Assembly (NCBI RefSeq): GCF_017497975.1
Contig: NZ_JAGDEL010000009.1
Coordinates: 141,155-205,154, forward strand
Reading direction: 5' to 3'
From: Metabacillus bambusae
GTDB taxonomy: Bacteria; Bacillota; Bacilli; Bacillales; Bacillaceae
Length of the DNA: 64,000 nt
Shown: one piece after another, positions 1 through 9,671 of the stretch
Layout of the letters: every line of letters begins with the position of its first letter
How positions within the stretch are numbered: position 1 is the first letter of the stretch
Translations under genes and position numbers: made by a program
Notes under the pieces: model-generated
Database searches by the model: none
Seen by the model: the letters and a program-made list of their open reading frames with translations, nothing else
What the model was told of the DNA's origin: nothing

Positions 1-44
1 CTACGCCTTATTTAAGCATAAACTATGCTTTGCAAGCTTAGGAT

Positions 45-98
45 ATAAGTCAATTCATAATGGAAGGTAATCGCACCTTCTATTATGAATCGACTTAT
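45..98. repeat. Divergent copy of the covarying-hairpin element
   Basis: Long hairpin just upstream of liaF. The arms are ATAAGTC/GACTTAT, then ATTCATAAT/ATTATGAAT, then GAAGGT/ACCTTC, around a 6-nt loop. The inner GAAGGT/ACCTTC helix and the layered build match the hairpins at 17869, 24116, 41980, 55909 and 60108, but the middle helix has a different sequence that still pairs. It ends about 25 bases before the liaF ribosome binding site, so it could lie in the liaF leader. Confidence 0.65.
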
Positions 99-138
99 GT
101 TTCACAATTACGCGTTTTCATTGGAAGGAGGCTATCTC

Positions 139-873
139 ATGCTACGAAACATAAAATCAGATTACTTAAACTGGATCATTTTAATAGGGATTCTCCTCCT
201 TCTTTTAGAGGTCTTGTTTTTTAATGGAGGCTTAATTGTCACATTTATTTTATCGATTAGCTTTATTTATTTAGGAAAGAAGTGGAAGCCTCGATTTATG
301 GGGAAGGCCTTCTTTTGGATTGGCTGGATTTGGCTAATCGCAACTGTGCTAAATATGATGACATTTCGCTACTTTTTATGTGTCGTCCTCTTATATATTA
401 TCGTGCAATTTTTTCAATCACAAAAGCAGCCTAGAGAGATTAAGCCTGTTATTTTAGAGGGCAATTTTAAAGCAGAATCTGAACCTTATCTAAAGAGACA
501 AAAAATCTTTGAAAATAAATTCTTTACAAGTCAGCAGACACCGGAACATGTGTATGAATGGAATGATGTAAATATCCAGGTTGGAATTGGGAACATAGTC
601 ATTGATCTTAGTGATACCGTATTGCCTAATGGGGAAGCGATTATATCAATTCGAAATTTAGTCGGTAATGTTCAAATCCTTGTTCCGTATGAGGTGGAAG
701 TTCATATCAATCATTCGATTATGGCTGGAACTGTAGAGATTTTTCAGGAGCAAGAGCAGCGAGTTATAAATGAGACGATTGTCTATGAAACCGCAGAATT
801 TGAGTCTGCTGAACAGAAAGTGAAGCTTATTACCGCAAGTATTACAGGTAAACTTGAGGTGAAGCGAGTATGA
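139..873 (+). CDS. liaF: LiaF-like regulator of the cell-envelope stress system
   Basis: Membrane protein of 244 residues that in B. subtilis keeps the LiaSR two-component system inactive until cell-wall antibiotics are present. The first ~100 residues hold several hydrophobic segments. The C-terminal half, from about residue 145, is a beta-rich cell-wall-active-antibiotic-response domain (WNDVNIQVGIGNIVIDL region). The ATG at 139 was chosen because GGAGG lies just upstream; an in-frame ATG at 85 falls inside the upstream hairpin and has no ribosome site. The gene overlaps liaS by four bases (ATGA), so the three lia genes form one translationally coupled operon. No liaI/liaH homologue is seen in this window. 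Confidence 0.85.
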   Translation: MLRNIKSDYLNWIILIGILLLLLEVLFFNGGLIVTFILSISFIYLGKKWKPRFMGKAFFWIGWIWLIATVLNMMTFRYFLCVVLLYIIVQFFQSQKQPREIKPVILEGNFKAESEPYLKRQKIFENKFFTSQQTPEHVYEWNDVNIQVGIGNIVIDLSDTVLPNGEAIISIRNLVGNVQILVPYEVEVHINHSIMAGTVEIFQEQEQRVINETIVYETAEFESAEQKVKLITASITGKLEVKRV

Positions 874-1910
874 GTATTATCCAAAGACAGGTTTTACTCA
901 CTGCAATTTTTTCACTTGTGTTGTTTATTTTATTTTCTGTTATGTTTTTTATTGCGTTTCCTTTGGAGAGCTGGAGTTCATTGTGGGAGCGGAGGGTGAT
1001 TGATTTACCCTTTATTTATATTGTTCCAAGCATAAGCCTTCTGTTGGGAGTATGTTACGGATTATTGTCGGGGTATTTTTGGAAAAAACAACTCATTACT
1101 GTTGAAACAGCAGTAAGGGAGCTTGAAAAGGGACGACCAATACCAGTTGAGCCACACGCAATTCCTGAAATTCATGATATTTGGGTTAGAATTGAAAAGG
1201 TACAAAACCATATATTTGAGCAAACAAAGCTTTCTCAAAAGCTAGCCAATGAAAAAGCAGAGGATCAGGAAAAGAGAATCCAGGAAATGGTCTCCCAAGA
1301 AAGAAATCGATTAGCTCGTGAGCTTCATGATTCAGTCAGTCAACAGCTATTTGCTGCCTCTATGATGATGTCGGCGATTACGGAATCAAAGCCGCTATCA
1401 GATGATAGAGAGTCAAAACAGTTGAAATTAATTGAGGAAACAATCCACCAATCACAGCTCGAAATGAGGGCTCTGCTCTTGCATTTACGTCCTGCTGCAT
1501 TAAAGGGAAAGTCACTTCAGGAAGGTGTTCAAGAATTATTAGTAGAATTAATGCAAAAGGTGACAATGAATATAAAGTGGAAGGTAGAGCCGATCCCACT
1601 GGATAAAGGGGTTGAAGATCATTTATTTAGGATTCTTCAAGAGTCTGTATCGAACACTCTTCGTCATGCAAAAGCAACAAGCCTTGATGTCCTGTTAATT
1701 AAACGGGATGATTTTGTCATTATGCGAGTTACAGACGATGGCATTGGTTTCGAGGTTGATGAAGGTAAAACGGGATCTTATGGCTTGCAAAATATGCACG
1801 AACGAGCGGTTGAAATTGGTGGTACATTGAAAATTGTCAGCTTAAAAAACAAGGGAACACGGTTAGAGGTAAAGGTTCCTGTATTGCGGATAGAGGGTGA
1901 TGTGGAATGA
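870..1910 (+). CDS. liaS: LiaS-type sensor histidine kinase
   Basis: Membrane histidine kinase of 346 residues, partner of LiaR. Two membrane segments lie at about residues 8-30 and 48-70 with almost no extracellular loop, the intramembrane-sensing layout. A HAMP-like linker and coiled coil lead to a HisKA_3 box with phospho-acceptor His153 in [16 protein letters not shown]. The HATPase domain shows the N-box NTLRHA and the DDGIGF and GLQNMHERA motifs. It overlaps both neighbours by four bases. The family and gene order (liaF-liaS-liaR) support the assignment; the inducing signal cannot be read from sequence. Confidence 0.88.
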   Translation: MSIIQRQVLLTAIFSLVLFILFSVMFFIAFPLESWSSLWERRVIDLPFIYIVPSISLLLGVCYGLLSGYFWKKQLITVETAVRELEKGRPIPVEPHAIPEIHDIWVRIEKVQNHIFEQTKLSQKLANEKAEDQEKRIQEMVSQERNRLARELHDSVSQQLFAASMMMSAITESKPLSDDRESKQLKLIEETIHQSQLEMRALLLHLRPAALKGKSLQEGVQELLVELMQKVTMNIKWKVEPIPLDKGVEDHLFRILQESVSNTLRHAKATSLDVLLIKRDDFVIMRVTDDGIGFEVDEGKTGSYGLQNMHERAVEIGGTLKIVSLKNKGTRLEVKVPVLRIEGDVE

Positions 1911-2539
1911 TAAAAGTAGTATTTGTTGATGATCATGAAATGGTAAGGATTGGGGTTTCTTCTTATTTATCTGCTCAGCCAGACATTGAAGTCATTGGTG
2001 AAGCTGATAATGGTAAGAAGGGTGTCGAGCTTTCGCTTAGCTTACGCCCAGATATTATTTTAATGGATTTAGTGATGAAGGAAATGGATGGAATCGAAGC
2101 AACAAAACAAATCATTGACGCATGGCCTGAGGCAAAAATTATTATCGTCACAAGCTTTCTTGACGATGAAAAGGTATATCCAGCATTAGAGGCTGGAGCA
2201 ACAAGCTATTTATTAAAGACGTCAAAGGCAAGTGAAATTGCGGGTGCTGTCCGCTCAACATTTCATGGGCAATCCATTCTTGAGCCTGAAGTAACAGGTA
2301 AGATGATGATGAAAATGCGCCAAAAAGATGTAACACATCCTCATGATCAATTAACATCCCGAGAAATGGAGATTCTTATGCTAATGGCTGAGGGGAAATC
2401 AAATCAAGAAATAGCTGATGAACTGTTTATTGCCTTGAAAACAGCGAAAACGCATGTGAGCAACATATTAAGTAAGCTTGAGGTACAGGATCGAACACAA
2501 GCAGTCATCTATGCTTTTAAACATTCACTAGTAAAATAG
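1907..2539 (+). CDS. liaR: LiaR-type response regulator (NarL/LuxR family)
   Basis: Response regulator of 210 residues. The receiver domain carries the acidic pair Asp8-Asp9 and the phospho-acceptor Asp54 in ILMDLVM, with a conserved Thr in VTSF and Lys in LLKTS. A LuxR-type helix-turn-helix lies at about residues 147-205 ([20 protein letters not shown] region). It is the last gene of the lia operon, overlapping liaS by ATGA. Phosphorylated LiaR in B. subtilis activates its own operon and liaIH; I saw no clear LiaR box upstream of liaF here. Confidence 0.88.
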   Translation: MIKVVFVDDHEMVRIGVSSYLSAQPDIEVIGEADNGKKGVELSLSLRPDIILMDLVMKEMDGIEATKQIIDAWPEAKIIIVTSFLDDEKVYPALEAGATSYLLKTSKASEIAGAVRSTFHGQSILEPEVTGKMMMKMRQKDVTHPHDQLTSREMEILMLMAEGKSNQEIADELFIALKTAKTHVSNILSKLEVQDRTQAVIYAFKHSLVK

Positions 2540-2605
2540 AAGTAAGTACTTGGAATCTGATACATATATTAAAAGGCTATATCTTATATTTTGGGGGAGA
2601 CAAAC

Positions 2606-3442
2606 ATGCATAGAAACCAAGAGTTATATCATTTCTTAGTGAGGAATTCCCAGCAAATGACTGAGGATTGGTATAGTATGGTTGAAGATCAAGATCCTAG
2701 CTCGATCTATTCTACAAAAGATCCTAAGATCATCAATACCTTAAAGGAACAGAACCAAGATTATTTTCTTCGTTTACACAAACTTTTTATTGAGGAAGAA
2801 GTCATGTTTTTTAGTGAGTTTAAGAAATGGTCTGAAGAGCTCGCAAGTGACCAAAAGCACTTAAAAACACCTGATCATTATGTTGTGAGAGAATTTATGA
2901 GAACCCAAGATGTATATACGACTTATATAAATAATTTCTATAAAGAAAATATAGACAATGTCAGTGTTGATCAATTATTCTCTTGGCTTGACATCATTAG
3001 AAAAGTTTTTAATCTATCCATTTATATTTATATTGATGCAGCACATAAAAACACGATGAAACAGCTAGAAGCACAAAAGCAAATGATTAACGAATTAAGC
3101 TCACCTGTTATTCGCTTACAAAATAAAACGGCCTTACTACCTTTAATTGGGGATATTGATACAGCACGAGCTAAATTAATTTTAGAAAATACATTAACCC
3201 AATGTGCAGAACTTAAGATCGAGCATCTTTGTATTGATTTATCAGGTGTTGTCATCATCGATACAATGGTTGCCCATGAAATTTTCAATCTAATTAAAAC
3301 GCTAAAGCTGTTAGGTGTAAAATCAACATTATCTGGAATAAGACCAGAAATTGCCCAAACGGCCATTCAGTTAGGTCTTGATTTCAATGAAGTAAGAACG
3401 ACTGCCTCACTGGCCTATGCTTTAGAGCAAATAAATGCGTAA
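2606..3442 (+). CDS. RsbR-family STAS protein (stressosome subunit)
   Basis: Protein of 278 residues with the RsbR co-antagonist layout: a variable N-terminal sensory half (about residues 1-150, helical and globin-like in length) and a C-terminal STAS domain from about 160. The STAS part has LIGDIDTARA and the IDLSGVVIIDT motif, which hold the two threonines phosphorylated by RsbT in characterised RsbR proteins. Stressosomes use such proteins to control sigma-B. The ATG at 2606 follows TTGGGGGAGA; the TTG at 2591 overlaps that site and is rejected. It is a single gene between liaR and a terminator. Which RsbR paralogue it matches is not decided. Confidence 0.82.
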   Translation: MHRNQELYHFLVRNSQQMTEDWYSMVEDQDPSSIYSTKDPKIINTLKEQNQDYFLRLHKLFIEEEVMFFSEFKKWSEELASDQKHLKTPDHYVVREFMRTQDVYTTYINNFYKENIDNVSVDQLFSWLDIIRKVFNLSIYIYIDAAHKNTMKQLEAQKQMINELSSPVIRLQNKTALLPLIGDIDTARAKLILENTLTQCAELKIEHLCIDLSGVVIIDTMVAHEIFNLIKTLKLLGVKSTLSGIRPEIAQTAIQLGLDFNEVRTTASLAYALEQINA

Positions 3443-3453
3443 CACTAGAAAAG

Positions 3454-3479
3454 AGCAGCCAACAAAGTGGCTGCTTTTT
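3454..3479 (+). terminator. Rho-independent terminator after the RsbR-like gene
   Basis: Perfect stem AGCAGCC/GGCTGCT with an 8-nt loop, followed by a T run. Confidence 0.85.
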
Positions 3480-3488
3480 CCCTATTCA

Positions 3489-5036
3489 TTATTTTGCCGC
3501 CCAATCCTCAATATCCCATACCTTTGTTACCCAATCTTCATAAAAATCAGGTTCATGACATACAAGGACAACTGTGCCTTTATATGCTTTAATGGCACGT
3601 TTTAATTCTTCTTTTGCCGTGATATCAAGGTGGTTTGTTGGTTCGTCAAATAACAACCAGTTGCTTTCATTCATTTGCAGCTTACAGAGACGAACCTTTG
3701 CTTGTTCTCCACCACTTAACTGAGTTAATGGACGTGAAATATGTTCATTTTTCAGCCCGCAGCGTGCTAAAAGTGCTCTAACTTGATGCTGATCTAAATG
3801 TGGGAATGCGTTCCAAACATCATCAATCGGTGTGATGGAATCGGCTTTTACCTCTTGCTCAAAATAAGATGGGAACAGGAAGTCTCCACGATTCGTCGTT
3901 CCGCCTAATGGCTCGATTTTTCCTAGAATCGTTTTCAGTAAAGTCGACTTTCCAATACCGTTACAGCCAACAATCGCAATTTTTTCGCCACGTTCAATTG
4001 TCATCGAAAGCTTTGGCAATAGTGGTGTATCATAGCCAATTTCAAGATCCTTTGCTTCAAACACATAGCGACTACTGCCTCTAGATTCCTTAAATTCAAA
4101 TGTTGGTTTAATCGCTGATTCAGGACGATCAATCCGTTCAATTCGATCTAATTGTTTCTGACGGCTTTTTGCACGGCCTGTTGTTGAATAGCGTGCTTTA
4201 TTTTTGGCGATAAAGTCTTCTTGCTTTTTAATGAATTCCTTTTGTTTTTCATAAGCATGAAGATGTTGATTTTTATTAATCTCGGCAAGCTCAAGGAATT
4301 TTTCATATGTTGCTGTATAACGTGTTAGCTTAGCAAACTCTAATTGAAAAATCACATTGGAGACGCCGTTCATAAATTCAGTATCATGTGAGATTAATAG
4401 AAAGGCATGTGGATAATCTCTTAAATAAGTGCTTAGCCAACGAATATGTTCAACGTCTAAGTAGTTCGTCGGTTCATCAAGTAATAAGACATCTGGCTGC
4501 TCAAGTAAAAGCTTGGCAAGAAGAACCTTCGTACGTTGACCACCACTTAGTGCAGATACATCACGGTCAAGACCAATTGCATCAAGTCCTAAGCCTCTAG
4601 CTGTTTCTTCAACCTTCATATCTAATAAATAAAAGCCACCAGCATCTAAGCGATCCTGAATTTCAGCCATTTTTTCTAATAGTTCCTCTAGCTCTTCAGG
4701 TGTAGCTGTTGCCATTTTGTCTGTAACAATATTTAATTCTTTCTCCTGCTCAAAAAGCGGAAGAAATGCATCGTTTAAAATATCACGAATTGTTTTTCCT
4801 TTTGTTAAAACTGTATGCTGATCAAGATAGCCATAACGAACTCCTGGTGTCCATTCTACTCGACCAGTGTCGTGAATTAGCTGCCCTGTAATAATATTCA
4901 TTAAAGTAGATTTCCCTACTCCATTAGCTCCAACAAGACCTACTCGTTCACCTGCTAATAGGCGAAGTGATACATCTTTAAATAAGGTACGGTCACCAAA
5001 GCTGTGACTGAGATTATCGATCGTTAATAGACTCAT
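3489..5036 (-). CDS. yfmM: ABC-F family ATPase (YfmM-like)
   Basis: Soluble tandem ATPase of 515 residues with no membrane segment, so not a transporter. ABC-F proteins act on ribosomes, relieving stalling or drug inhibition. Domain 1 has Walker A GANGVGKST, signature LSGGQ and Walker B LLLDEPTNYLD. A charged linker of about 80 residues (KKQEDFIAKNKARYSTTGRA region) follows, then domain 2 with GCNGIGKST, LSGGE and WLLFDEPTNHLD. The length and N-terminus fit B. subtilis YfmM better than YkpA or YdiF, but that is recall. It is convergent with the RsbR-like gene and monocistronic. Confidence 0.8.
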   Translation of the reverse strand: MSLLTIDNLSHSFGDRTLFKDVSLRLLAGERVGLVGANGVGKSTLMNIITGQLIHDTGRVEWTPGVRYGYLDQHTVLTKGKTIRDILNDAFLPLFEQEKELNIVTDKMATATPEELEELLEKMAEIQDRLDAGGFYLLDMKVEETARGLGLDAIGLDRDVSALSGGQRTKVLLAKLLLEQPDVLLLDEPTNYLDVEHIRWLSTYLRDYPHAFLLISHDTEFMNGVSNVIFQLEFAKLTRYTATYEKFLELAEINKNQHLHAYEKQKEFIKKQEDFIAKNKARYSTTGRAKSRQKQLDRIERIDRPESAIKPTFEFKESRGSSRYVFEAKDLEIGYDTPLLPKLSMTIERGEKIAIVGCNGIGKSTLLKTILGKIEPLGGTTNRGDFLFPSYFEQEVKADSITPIDDVWNAFPHLDQHQVRALLARCGLKNEHISRPLTQLSGGEQAKVRLCKLQMNESNWLLFDEPTNHLDITAKEELKRAIKAYKGTVVLVCHEPDFYEDWVTKVWDIEDWAAK

Positions 5037-5241
5037 TTCCTTTTAACCCTCCAAGAGTAAACAGTATCTTTGCTCATTCTACTATTTTCTTATTTAATAT
5101 GCTACTGGTAAACGAATGAAACTATGGATAGGATTCTTGCTAAAAGTAAGATCCTATGTTGCTTTTAATCAATCTGATTAGATTTCCAAAACAATTACAC
5201 ATATAATAGAAGAAGGAAATAGGTTTTGAAAGGATGTTTAT

Positions 5242-7419
5242 ATGAGTAAAACAGTCGTTCTAGCAGAAAAGCCTTCTGTAGGAAGAGATTTAGCTAGAGT
5301 GTTAAATTGTCATAAAAAAGGAAATGGTTTTCTGGAGGGAGACCAGTATATTGTCACATGGGCACTTGGCCATCTTGTAACATTAGCTGATCCGGAAAGC
5401 TATGGTGATAACTATAAATCGTGGCGGTTAGAAGATTTGCCAATGCTGCCAGCACCGCTAAAGCTAGTGGTGATAAAAAAAACAGGCAAGCAATTTCAAT
5501 CAGTTAAGACACAGCTTTTACGAAAAGATGTACGTGACATTGTTATTGCCACAGATGCAGGTCGTGAAGGAGAGCTTGTTGCCCGCTGGATTATTGAAAA
5601 AGCACGAGTGAATAAACCAATAAAACGTTTATGGATCTCATCGGTTACCGATAAAGCAATTAAAGAGGGCTTCCGAAAATTAAAAGCTGGGAAAGAATAT
5701 GAAAATTTGTACGCATCAGCTGTTGCAAGAGCTGAAGCAGACTGGATTGTTGGCTTAAACGCAACAAGAGCCTTAACAACAAAGTACAATGCTCAGCTTT
5801 CATCTGGACGTGTACAAACACCAACACTTGCGATGATTGCTCAGCGTGAAGAAGAAATAAGAGGCTTCAAGCCGAAAAAATATTATGGAATGAAGGCTAT
5901 CACTAATAACCGATTAACGCTTACGTGGCAAGACGCTAAAACAAATGATACGCGAACATTCACTGAGCAGCAAATTGATGAAAAGCTAGGGAAGCTAAAA
6001 GGTAAGTCAGCAACAGTTGTTGATATAAAAACAACGCCTAAAAAGACCTACTCACCAGCACTCTATGACTTAACAGAGCTACAACGTGATGCAAATAAGC
6101 GTTACGGCTACTCGGCAAAAGAGACGCTTTCCATCATGCAAAAATTATATGAGCAGCATAAGGTGTTAACATACCCTAGAACTGACTCACGTTATATCAC
6201 AAGTGATATTGTTGAAACAATCAAGGATCGCCTAGAGGCATGTCGAATAAAGCCATATGCACAGGTTATCGCTAAAATTACGAAGCAGCCTATCAAAGCA
6301 AATAAGTCATTTGTTGATGACGGGAAGGTATCAGACCATCATGCGATTATTCCAACTGAAGAATCTGTGCCACTGAGTGCTTTAAGTGATAAAGAACGTA
6401 AAATTTATGACTTAGTCGTAAAGCGTTTCTTAGCAGTGCTTTTACCTGCCTACCAATTTGAACAGACTGTTGTTACAGCTAAAATAGGTGATGAGCAGTT
6501 TACTGCAAAGGGAAAGAGAATTCTCGCGCAAGGCTGGAAGGAAGTCTATAGTGATTACACAGATGAGGACAATGAAGATGAACAAAAGCTACCTGCATTA
6601 TCAAAAGGGGATCTGCTGTCAATTGTTTCATTAACAAAAACAACTGGTGAAACAAAGCCGCCATCTAGGTTTAATGAGGCTGCCCTCCTTTCGGCAATGG
6701 AAAATCCAACAAAGTATATGGCTGGGGAGAGTAAGGAATTAATTAAAACAATTGGAGAAACTGGTGGACTTGGAACAGTTGCAACACGAGCGGATATTAT
6801 TGAAAAGCTTTATAGCAGCTTCCTAATTGAGAAAAAGGGTAAGGAAATCTTCATCACTTCAAAGGGTAAGCAGCTATTAAAGCTAGTACCCGAAGATTTA
6901 AAATCACCAGTATTAACAGCAGACTGGGAGCAGAAGTTAACAAAAATCTCAAAAGGCACTCTATCAAAGCAAGCCTTTTTAAATGAAATGAAGCATTACG
7001 CAAAAGAAGTCGTAAATGAAATAAAAAATAGCAAACAAAGCTATAAACACGATAATATCACAGGAAGTAAATGTCCTGAATGCAGTAAGCTTCTCCTAGA
7101 GGTAAACGGTAAAAAGGGAAAAATGCTTGTATGTCAGGACCGTGAGTGCGGCTATCGCAAAGGTGTTTCAAAAGTAACCAATGCACGTTGTCCGAATTGT
7201 CATAAAAAGCTTGAGCTTAGAGGTGAGGGAGAAGGCCAAATTTTCGTATGCCGCTGTGGTCATCGCGAAAAAATGTCTACCTTCCAAGAACGACGAAAAA
7301 AGAATCAAAATAGTAAGGTTTCGAAACGTGATGTTGCGAAGTATATGAAAAACCAGGATGAAGACTTTACAAATTCAGCATTAGCTGATGCACTTGCGAA
7401 GCTTAATTTGAAAAAATAG
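5242..7419 (+). CDS. topB: DNA topoisomerase III
   Basis: Type IA topoisomerase of 725 residues, about the usual Bacillus length, which passes single strands to decatenate and relax DNA. The Toprim domain starts at residue 4 (VVLAEKPSVGRDLA) and includes the DAGREGE motif. The catalytic tyrosine is Tyr311 in LTYPRTDSRYI, which forms the 5'-phosphotyrosyl bond. Two C-terminal zinc-ribbon-like modules, CPECSKLL...CQDREC and CPNCHKKL...CRCG, lie at about residues 614-675. The start has AAAGGATG upstream. Confidence 0.95.
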   Translation: MSKTVVLAEKPSVGRDLARVLNCHKKGNGFLEGDQYIVTWALGHLVTLADPESYGDNYKSWRLEDLPMLPAPLKLVVIKKTGKQFQSVKTQLLRKDVRDIVIATDAGREGELVARWIIEKARVNKPIKRLWISSVTDKAIKEGFRKLKAGKEYENLYASAVARAEADWIVGLNATRALTTKYNAQLSSGRVQTPTLAMIAQREEEIRGFKPKKYYGMKAITNNRLTLTWQDAKTNDTRTFTEQQIDEKLGKLKGKSATVVDIKTTPKKTYSPALYDLTELQRDANKRYGYSAKETLSIMQKLYEQHKVLTYPRTDSRYITSDIVETIKDRLEACRIKPYAQVIAKITKQPIKANKSFVDDGKVSDHHAIIPTEESVPLSALSDKERKIYDLVVKRFLAVLLPAYQFEQTVVTAKIGDEQFTAKGKRILAQGWKEVYSDYTDEDNEDEQKLPALSKGDLLSIVSLTKTTGETKPPSRFNEAALLSAMENPTKYMAGESKELIKTIGETGGLGTVATRADIIEKLYSSFLIEKKGKEIFITSKGKQLLKLVPEDLKSPVLTADWEQKLTKISKGTLSKQAFLNEMKHYAKEVVNEIKNSKQSYKHDNITGSKCPECSKLLLEVNGKKGKMLVCQDRECGYRKGVSKVTNARCPNCHKKLELRGEGEGQIFVCRCGHREKMSTFQERRKKNQNSKVSKRDVAKYMKNQDEDFTNSALADALAKLNLKK

Positions 7420-7436
7420 CGTAAAGGATGTAGGTC

Positions 7437-7832
7437 ATGACACGTAAAATTGGGCATATCACGATTCTTGTAAAGGATTATGATGAGGCGATTGATTTTT
7501 ATACAAATACTTTAGATTTTACGTTAATTTCAGATAATTCGTTTGGCGAAGGTATGCGTTGGGTAACGGTTGCTCCCGCTAAGCAGCACGAAACAGCGAT
7601 CGTATTTGTTGAAGCTGATACTGATGAAAAGAAAGAACGTGTTGGCTCTCAGGTAGCGGGGCATGTTTTTCTCGTCATTGAAACAGATGATTGTATCCGC
7701 GATTATAATAATATGAAGGAAAAGGGTGTCACCTTCTTAGGTGAGCCAAAGGATATGCCTTGGGGAATTGAAGTTGTATTTGAGGACCTTTACGGTAATC
7801 GGTTTGACTTACTTCAGGTAAAAAGCTATTAA
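7437..7832 (+). CDS. VOC (glyoxalase/bleomycin-resistance fold) protein
   Basis: Small protein of 131 residues with two beta-alpha-beta-beta-beta modules typical of the vicinal-oxygen-chelate superfamily. It opens with GHITILVKDYDEAIDFYTN and ends with VVFEDLYGNRFDLLQ, where the metal-binding His and Glu normally lie. Substrate is unknown: relatives include lactoylglutathione lyases, dioxygenases and drug-binding proteins. It lies 17 bases after topB and 16 bases before the SRPBCC gene, so all three may be co-transcribed. Confidence 0.75.
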   Translation: MTRKIGHITILVKDYDEAIDFYTNTLDFTLISDNSFGEGMRWVTVAPAKQHETAIVFVEADTDEKKERVGSQVAGHVFLVIETDDCIRDYNNMKEKGVTFLGEPKDMPWGIEVVFEDLYGNRFDLLQVKSY

Positions 7833-7848
7833 GATAGGAAGATAGAAA

Positions 7849-8313
7849 GTGCCAATAATAAAAACCGATATGTTTATTTATGCACCGCGTGACATTTGCT
7901 TTGATGTTGCACGAGATATTGATATACATACTCAATCGACAAGTCACACAAATGAACGAGCAATCGCAGGTGTGACAAGTGGATTGATTGGGTTAAACGA
8001 GACGGTAACCTGGGAAGCCATCCATTTTGGAATCAAGCAAAAGCTAACAGTCCGAATCACTGAATACGATTTTCCAAACCGCTTCGTAGATGAAATGGAA
8101 AAAGGTGCATTCAAACGCTTTTACCATGTTCATGAGTTTGTGAAAAAAGCGAATGGAACACTTATGATCGACACTTTTGATTATACTTCTCCATTTGGTG
8201 TGATTGGTAAGATGGTAGATCAGATGTTTTTAGAGCAATATATGAAAGAATTTCTAATAACAAGAAATCGATATATAAAGAAGATTGCTGAAGAGAAAGT
8301 AAGAGAGAAATAG
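7849..8313 (+). CDS. SRPBCC-fold (START/polyketide-cyclase-like) protein
   Basis: Protein of 154 residues starting at a GTG preceded by AGGAAG at suitable spacing. The sequence (DMFIYAPRDICFDVARDI at the start, a central EYDFPNRFVDEMEKGAF strand and a C-terminal long helix) fits the helix-grip fold that binds hydrophobic ligands. No catalytic residue can be named and the ligand is unknown. It lies directly downstream of the VOC gene and just before a strong terminator, so it probably ends the topB transcription unit. Confidence 0.65.
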   Translation: MPIIKTDMFIYAPRDICFDVARDIDIHTQSTSHTNERAIAGVTSGLIGLNETVTWEAIHFGIKQKLTVRITEYDFPNRFVDEMEKGAFKRFYHVHEFVKKANGTLMIDTFDYTSPFGVIGKMVDQMFLEQYMKEFLITRNRYIKKIAEEKVREK

Positions 8314-8337
8314 CGCCGCGCGAATGCGGCGTTTTTT
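8314..8337 (+). terminator. Rho-independent terminator
   Basis: CGCCGC/GCGGCG stem with a 6-nt loop and six Ts, starting at the base after the stop codon of the SRPBCC gene. Confidence 0.9.
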
Positions 8338-8438
8338 GCGTGGAGAGATTAGAGTAGGCTTTAGATTGGGCCCGGCACCAGCATCGGCATCGTGCGATAT
8401 AGCTCGAATTTTGTCGAATGATAGATTAATTGACGAAG

Positions 8439-8606
8439 TTACAAAATTATATTGGAAATTTGCAAAATTCCTCAGTAAAGTTGCAAAATTATGGACAATT
8501 GTTGCAAGATTATGGTCGGAAATTGCAAAATGCCATTCACGGCCACAAAAATTCTTATCCTTTTTTGCAGGATTTCAGTGGAAAATAGCGAATAAAGTTG
8601 GAAAAT
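8439..8606. repeat. Array of a degenerate motif with 21-bp period (array 1)
   Basis: The motif TTGCAAAATTATGG recurs with exact 21-bp spacing at 8439, 8460, 8481, 8502, 8523, 8544, 8565 and 8586, with decay in the last three. The spacing is constant although the bases between are not conserved. An open frame crosses it (read as a heptad-like string KVAKLWT-IVARLWS-EIAKCHS), but its only ATG, at 8324, sits in the terminator with no ribosome site, so I do not call a gene. Confidence 0.7.
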
Positions 8607-8623
8607 AAGATTGGAGTGATCAA

Positions 8624-9604
8624 ATGATTAGTAAAATGCGCACGATTCCCCTATCAATTCTAAAATTACAAGCATTGCAACGTCGCCTGCCACCTACCCA
8701 TCCGAAGTTTCTCCTAATCAAAGAAAATCTATCGAAAAGGCTCGCAGGCTATAAAGGCGAAAAGGCGATTGATTATCCATTAAGCTTTCTCCCAGAAAAA
8801 GATTACTACATTCTTCACGATCTTCGCTTACATGATTCAACCCACTATTTCCAACTGGATACATTATTGATATGTCCTAATTTCATTATCATATTGGAAG
8901 TAAAGAATATTGCAGGTACCATCTATTTTGACCAAGAATTTCACCAATTAATCCGTACACATGATGGAAAAGAAACTGTTCTGAAAGATCCGCTCATTCA
9001 AACAAGTCGTCAAGAGTTGCAACTTAAAAAGTGGTTAACCAAAAACAAATGGTCAAAAGTCCCCATTCTATCTCTAGTTGTTATAAGCAACTCGAATACG
9101 CTTATTTGTACCGCCCCTGAAAACCACGATCTGAATCAAAAGGTTATCCACCATCATTTTCTCCCGACTAAAATTAATCAGTTAAAGAAGGATTTCCCTG
9201 AAAAAAGGCTATCAGAGAAAGAAATGAAAAAGATGATTAGAATGTTACAAAAGGAACATAGACCATTAGATCAATCAATTTTAGATAAATTTGAAATTCA
9301 GTTTGAAGAGATCCTTAAAGGTGTTTTTTGTCCTTTATGTCATCATCTTTCTATGTTAAGAGTCCATGGGAACTGGTTTTGTGATCAATGTAAACATAAA
9401 GAAAAGGCTGCACATCTTTCTGCATTAAAGGATTACTATCTCCTTTTTGGTGCAGAAATAACCAACCAGAAGATAAGAGAATTCCTCCTAATTTCTTCAC
9501 CTTTTCTCTCATCAAGGCTGCTTCATTCTATGGAACTTTCTAGAGATGGGGCAACAAAGGACAGAGTGCACCATTTATCTTTTGAAGATTTAAGCGAGGA
9601 ATAA
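8624..9604 (+). CDS. NERD-domain protein with C-terminal zinc finger
   Basis: Protein of 326 residues. A nuclease-related (NERD) domain spans about residues 35-160. It holds the Asp and Glu-x-Lys of the restriction-endonuclease-like core in LDTLLICPNFIIILEVKN. A C-terminal Cys4 zinc ribbon, CPLCHHLSML...CDQC, lies at about residues 237-262. NERD proteins are common in Bacillus and mostly uncharacterised; a DNA-processing role is inferred from the fold only. It is single, following the 21-bp array and ending at a bidirectional terminator. Confidence 0.75.
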   Translation: MISKMRTIPLSILKLQALQRRLPPTHPKFLLIKENLSKRLAGYKGEKAIDYPLSFLPEKDYYILHDLRLHDSTHYFQLDTLLICPNFIIILEVKNIAGTIYFDQEFHQLIRTHDGKETVLKDPLIQTSRQELQLKKWLTKNKWSKVPILSLVVISNSNTLICTAPENHDLNQKVIHHHFLPTKINQLKKDFPEKRLSEKEMKKMIRMLQKEHRPLDQSILDKFEIQFEEILKGVFCPLCHHLSMLRVHGNWFCDQCKHKEKAAHLSALKDYYLLFGAEITNQKIREFLLISSPFLSSRLLHSMELSRDGATKDRVHHLSFEDLSEE

Positions 9605-9633
9605 ATAGTGAGGAATAAATTGCCCATAAAAAA

Positions 9634-9660
9634 ACGAGCCAAATAGCATGGCTCGTTTTC
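9634..9660. terminator. Bidirectional terminator between convergent genes
   Basis: ACGAGCC/GGCTCGT stem with a 9-nt loop, flanked by an A run on the left and a T run on the right, so it can serve both the NERD gene and the minus-strand membrane-protein gene. Confidence 0.85.
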
Positions 9661-9671
9661 TTGCACAGGTT

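Noticed and set aside
85..138. Upstream in-frame start for liaF
   Set aside because: The extra 18 codons lie in the hairpin element and have no ribosome site, while GGAGG precedes 139.
8324..8608. 94-codon plus-strand frame across 21-bp array 1
   Set aside because: Its only ATG lies in a terminator stem without a ribosome site, and the heptad-like product follows from the 21-bp period.
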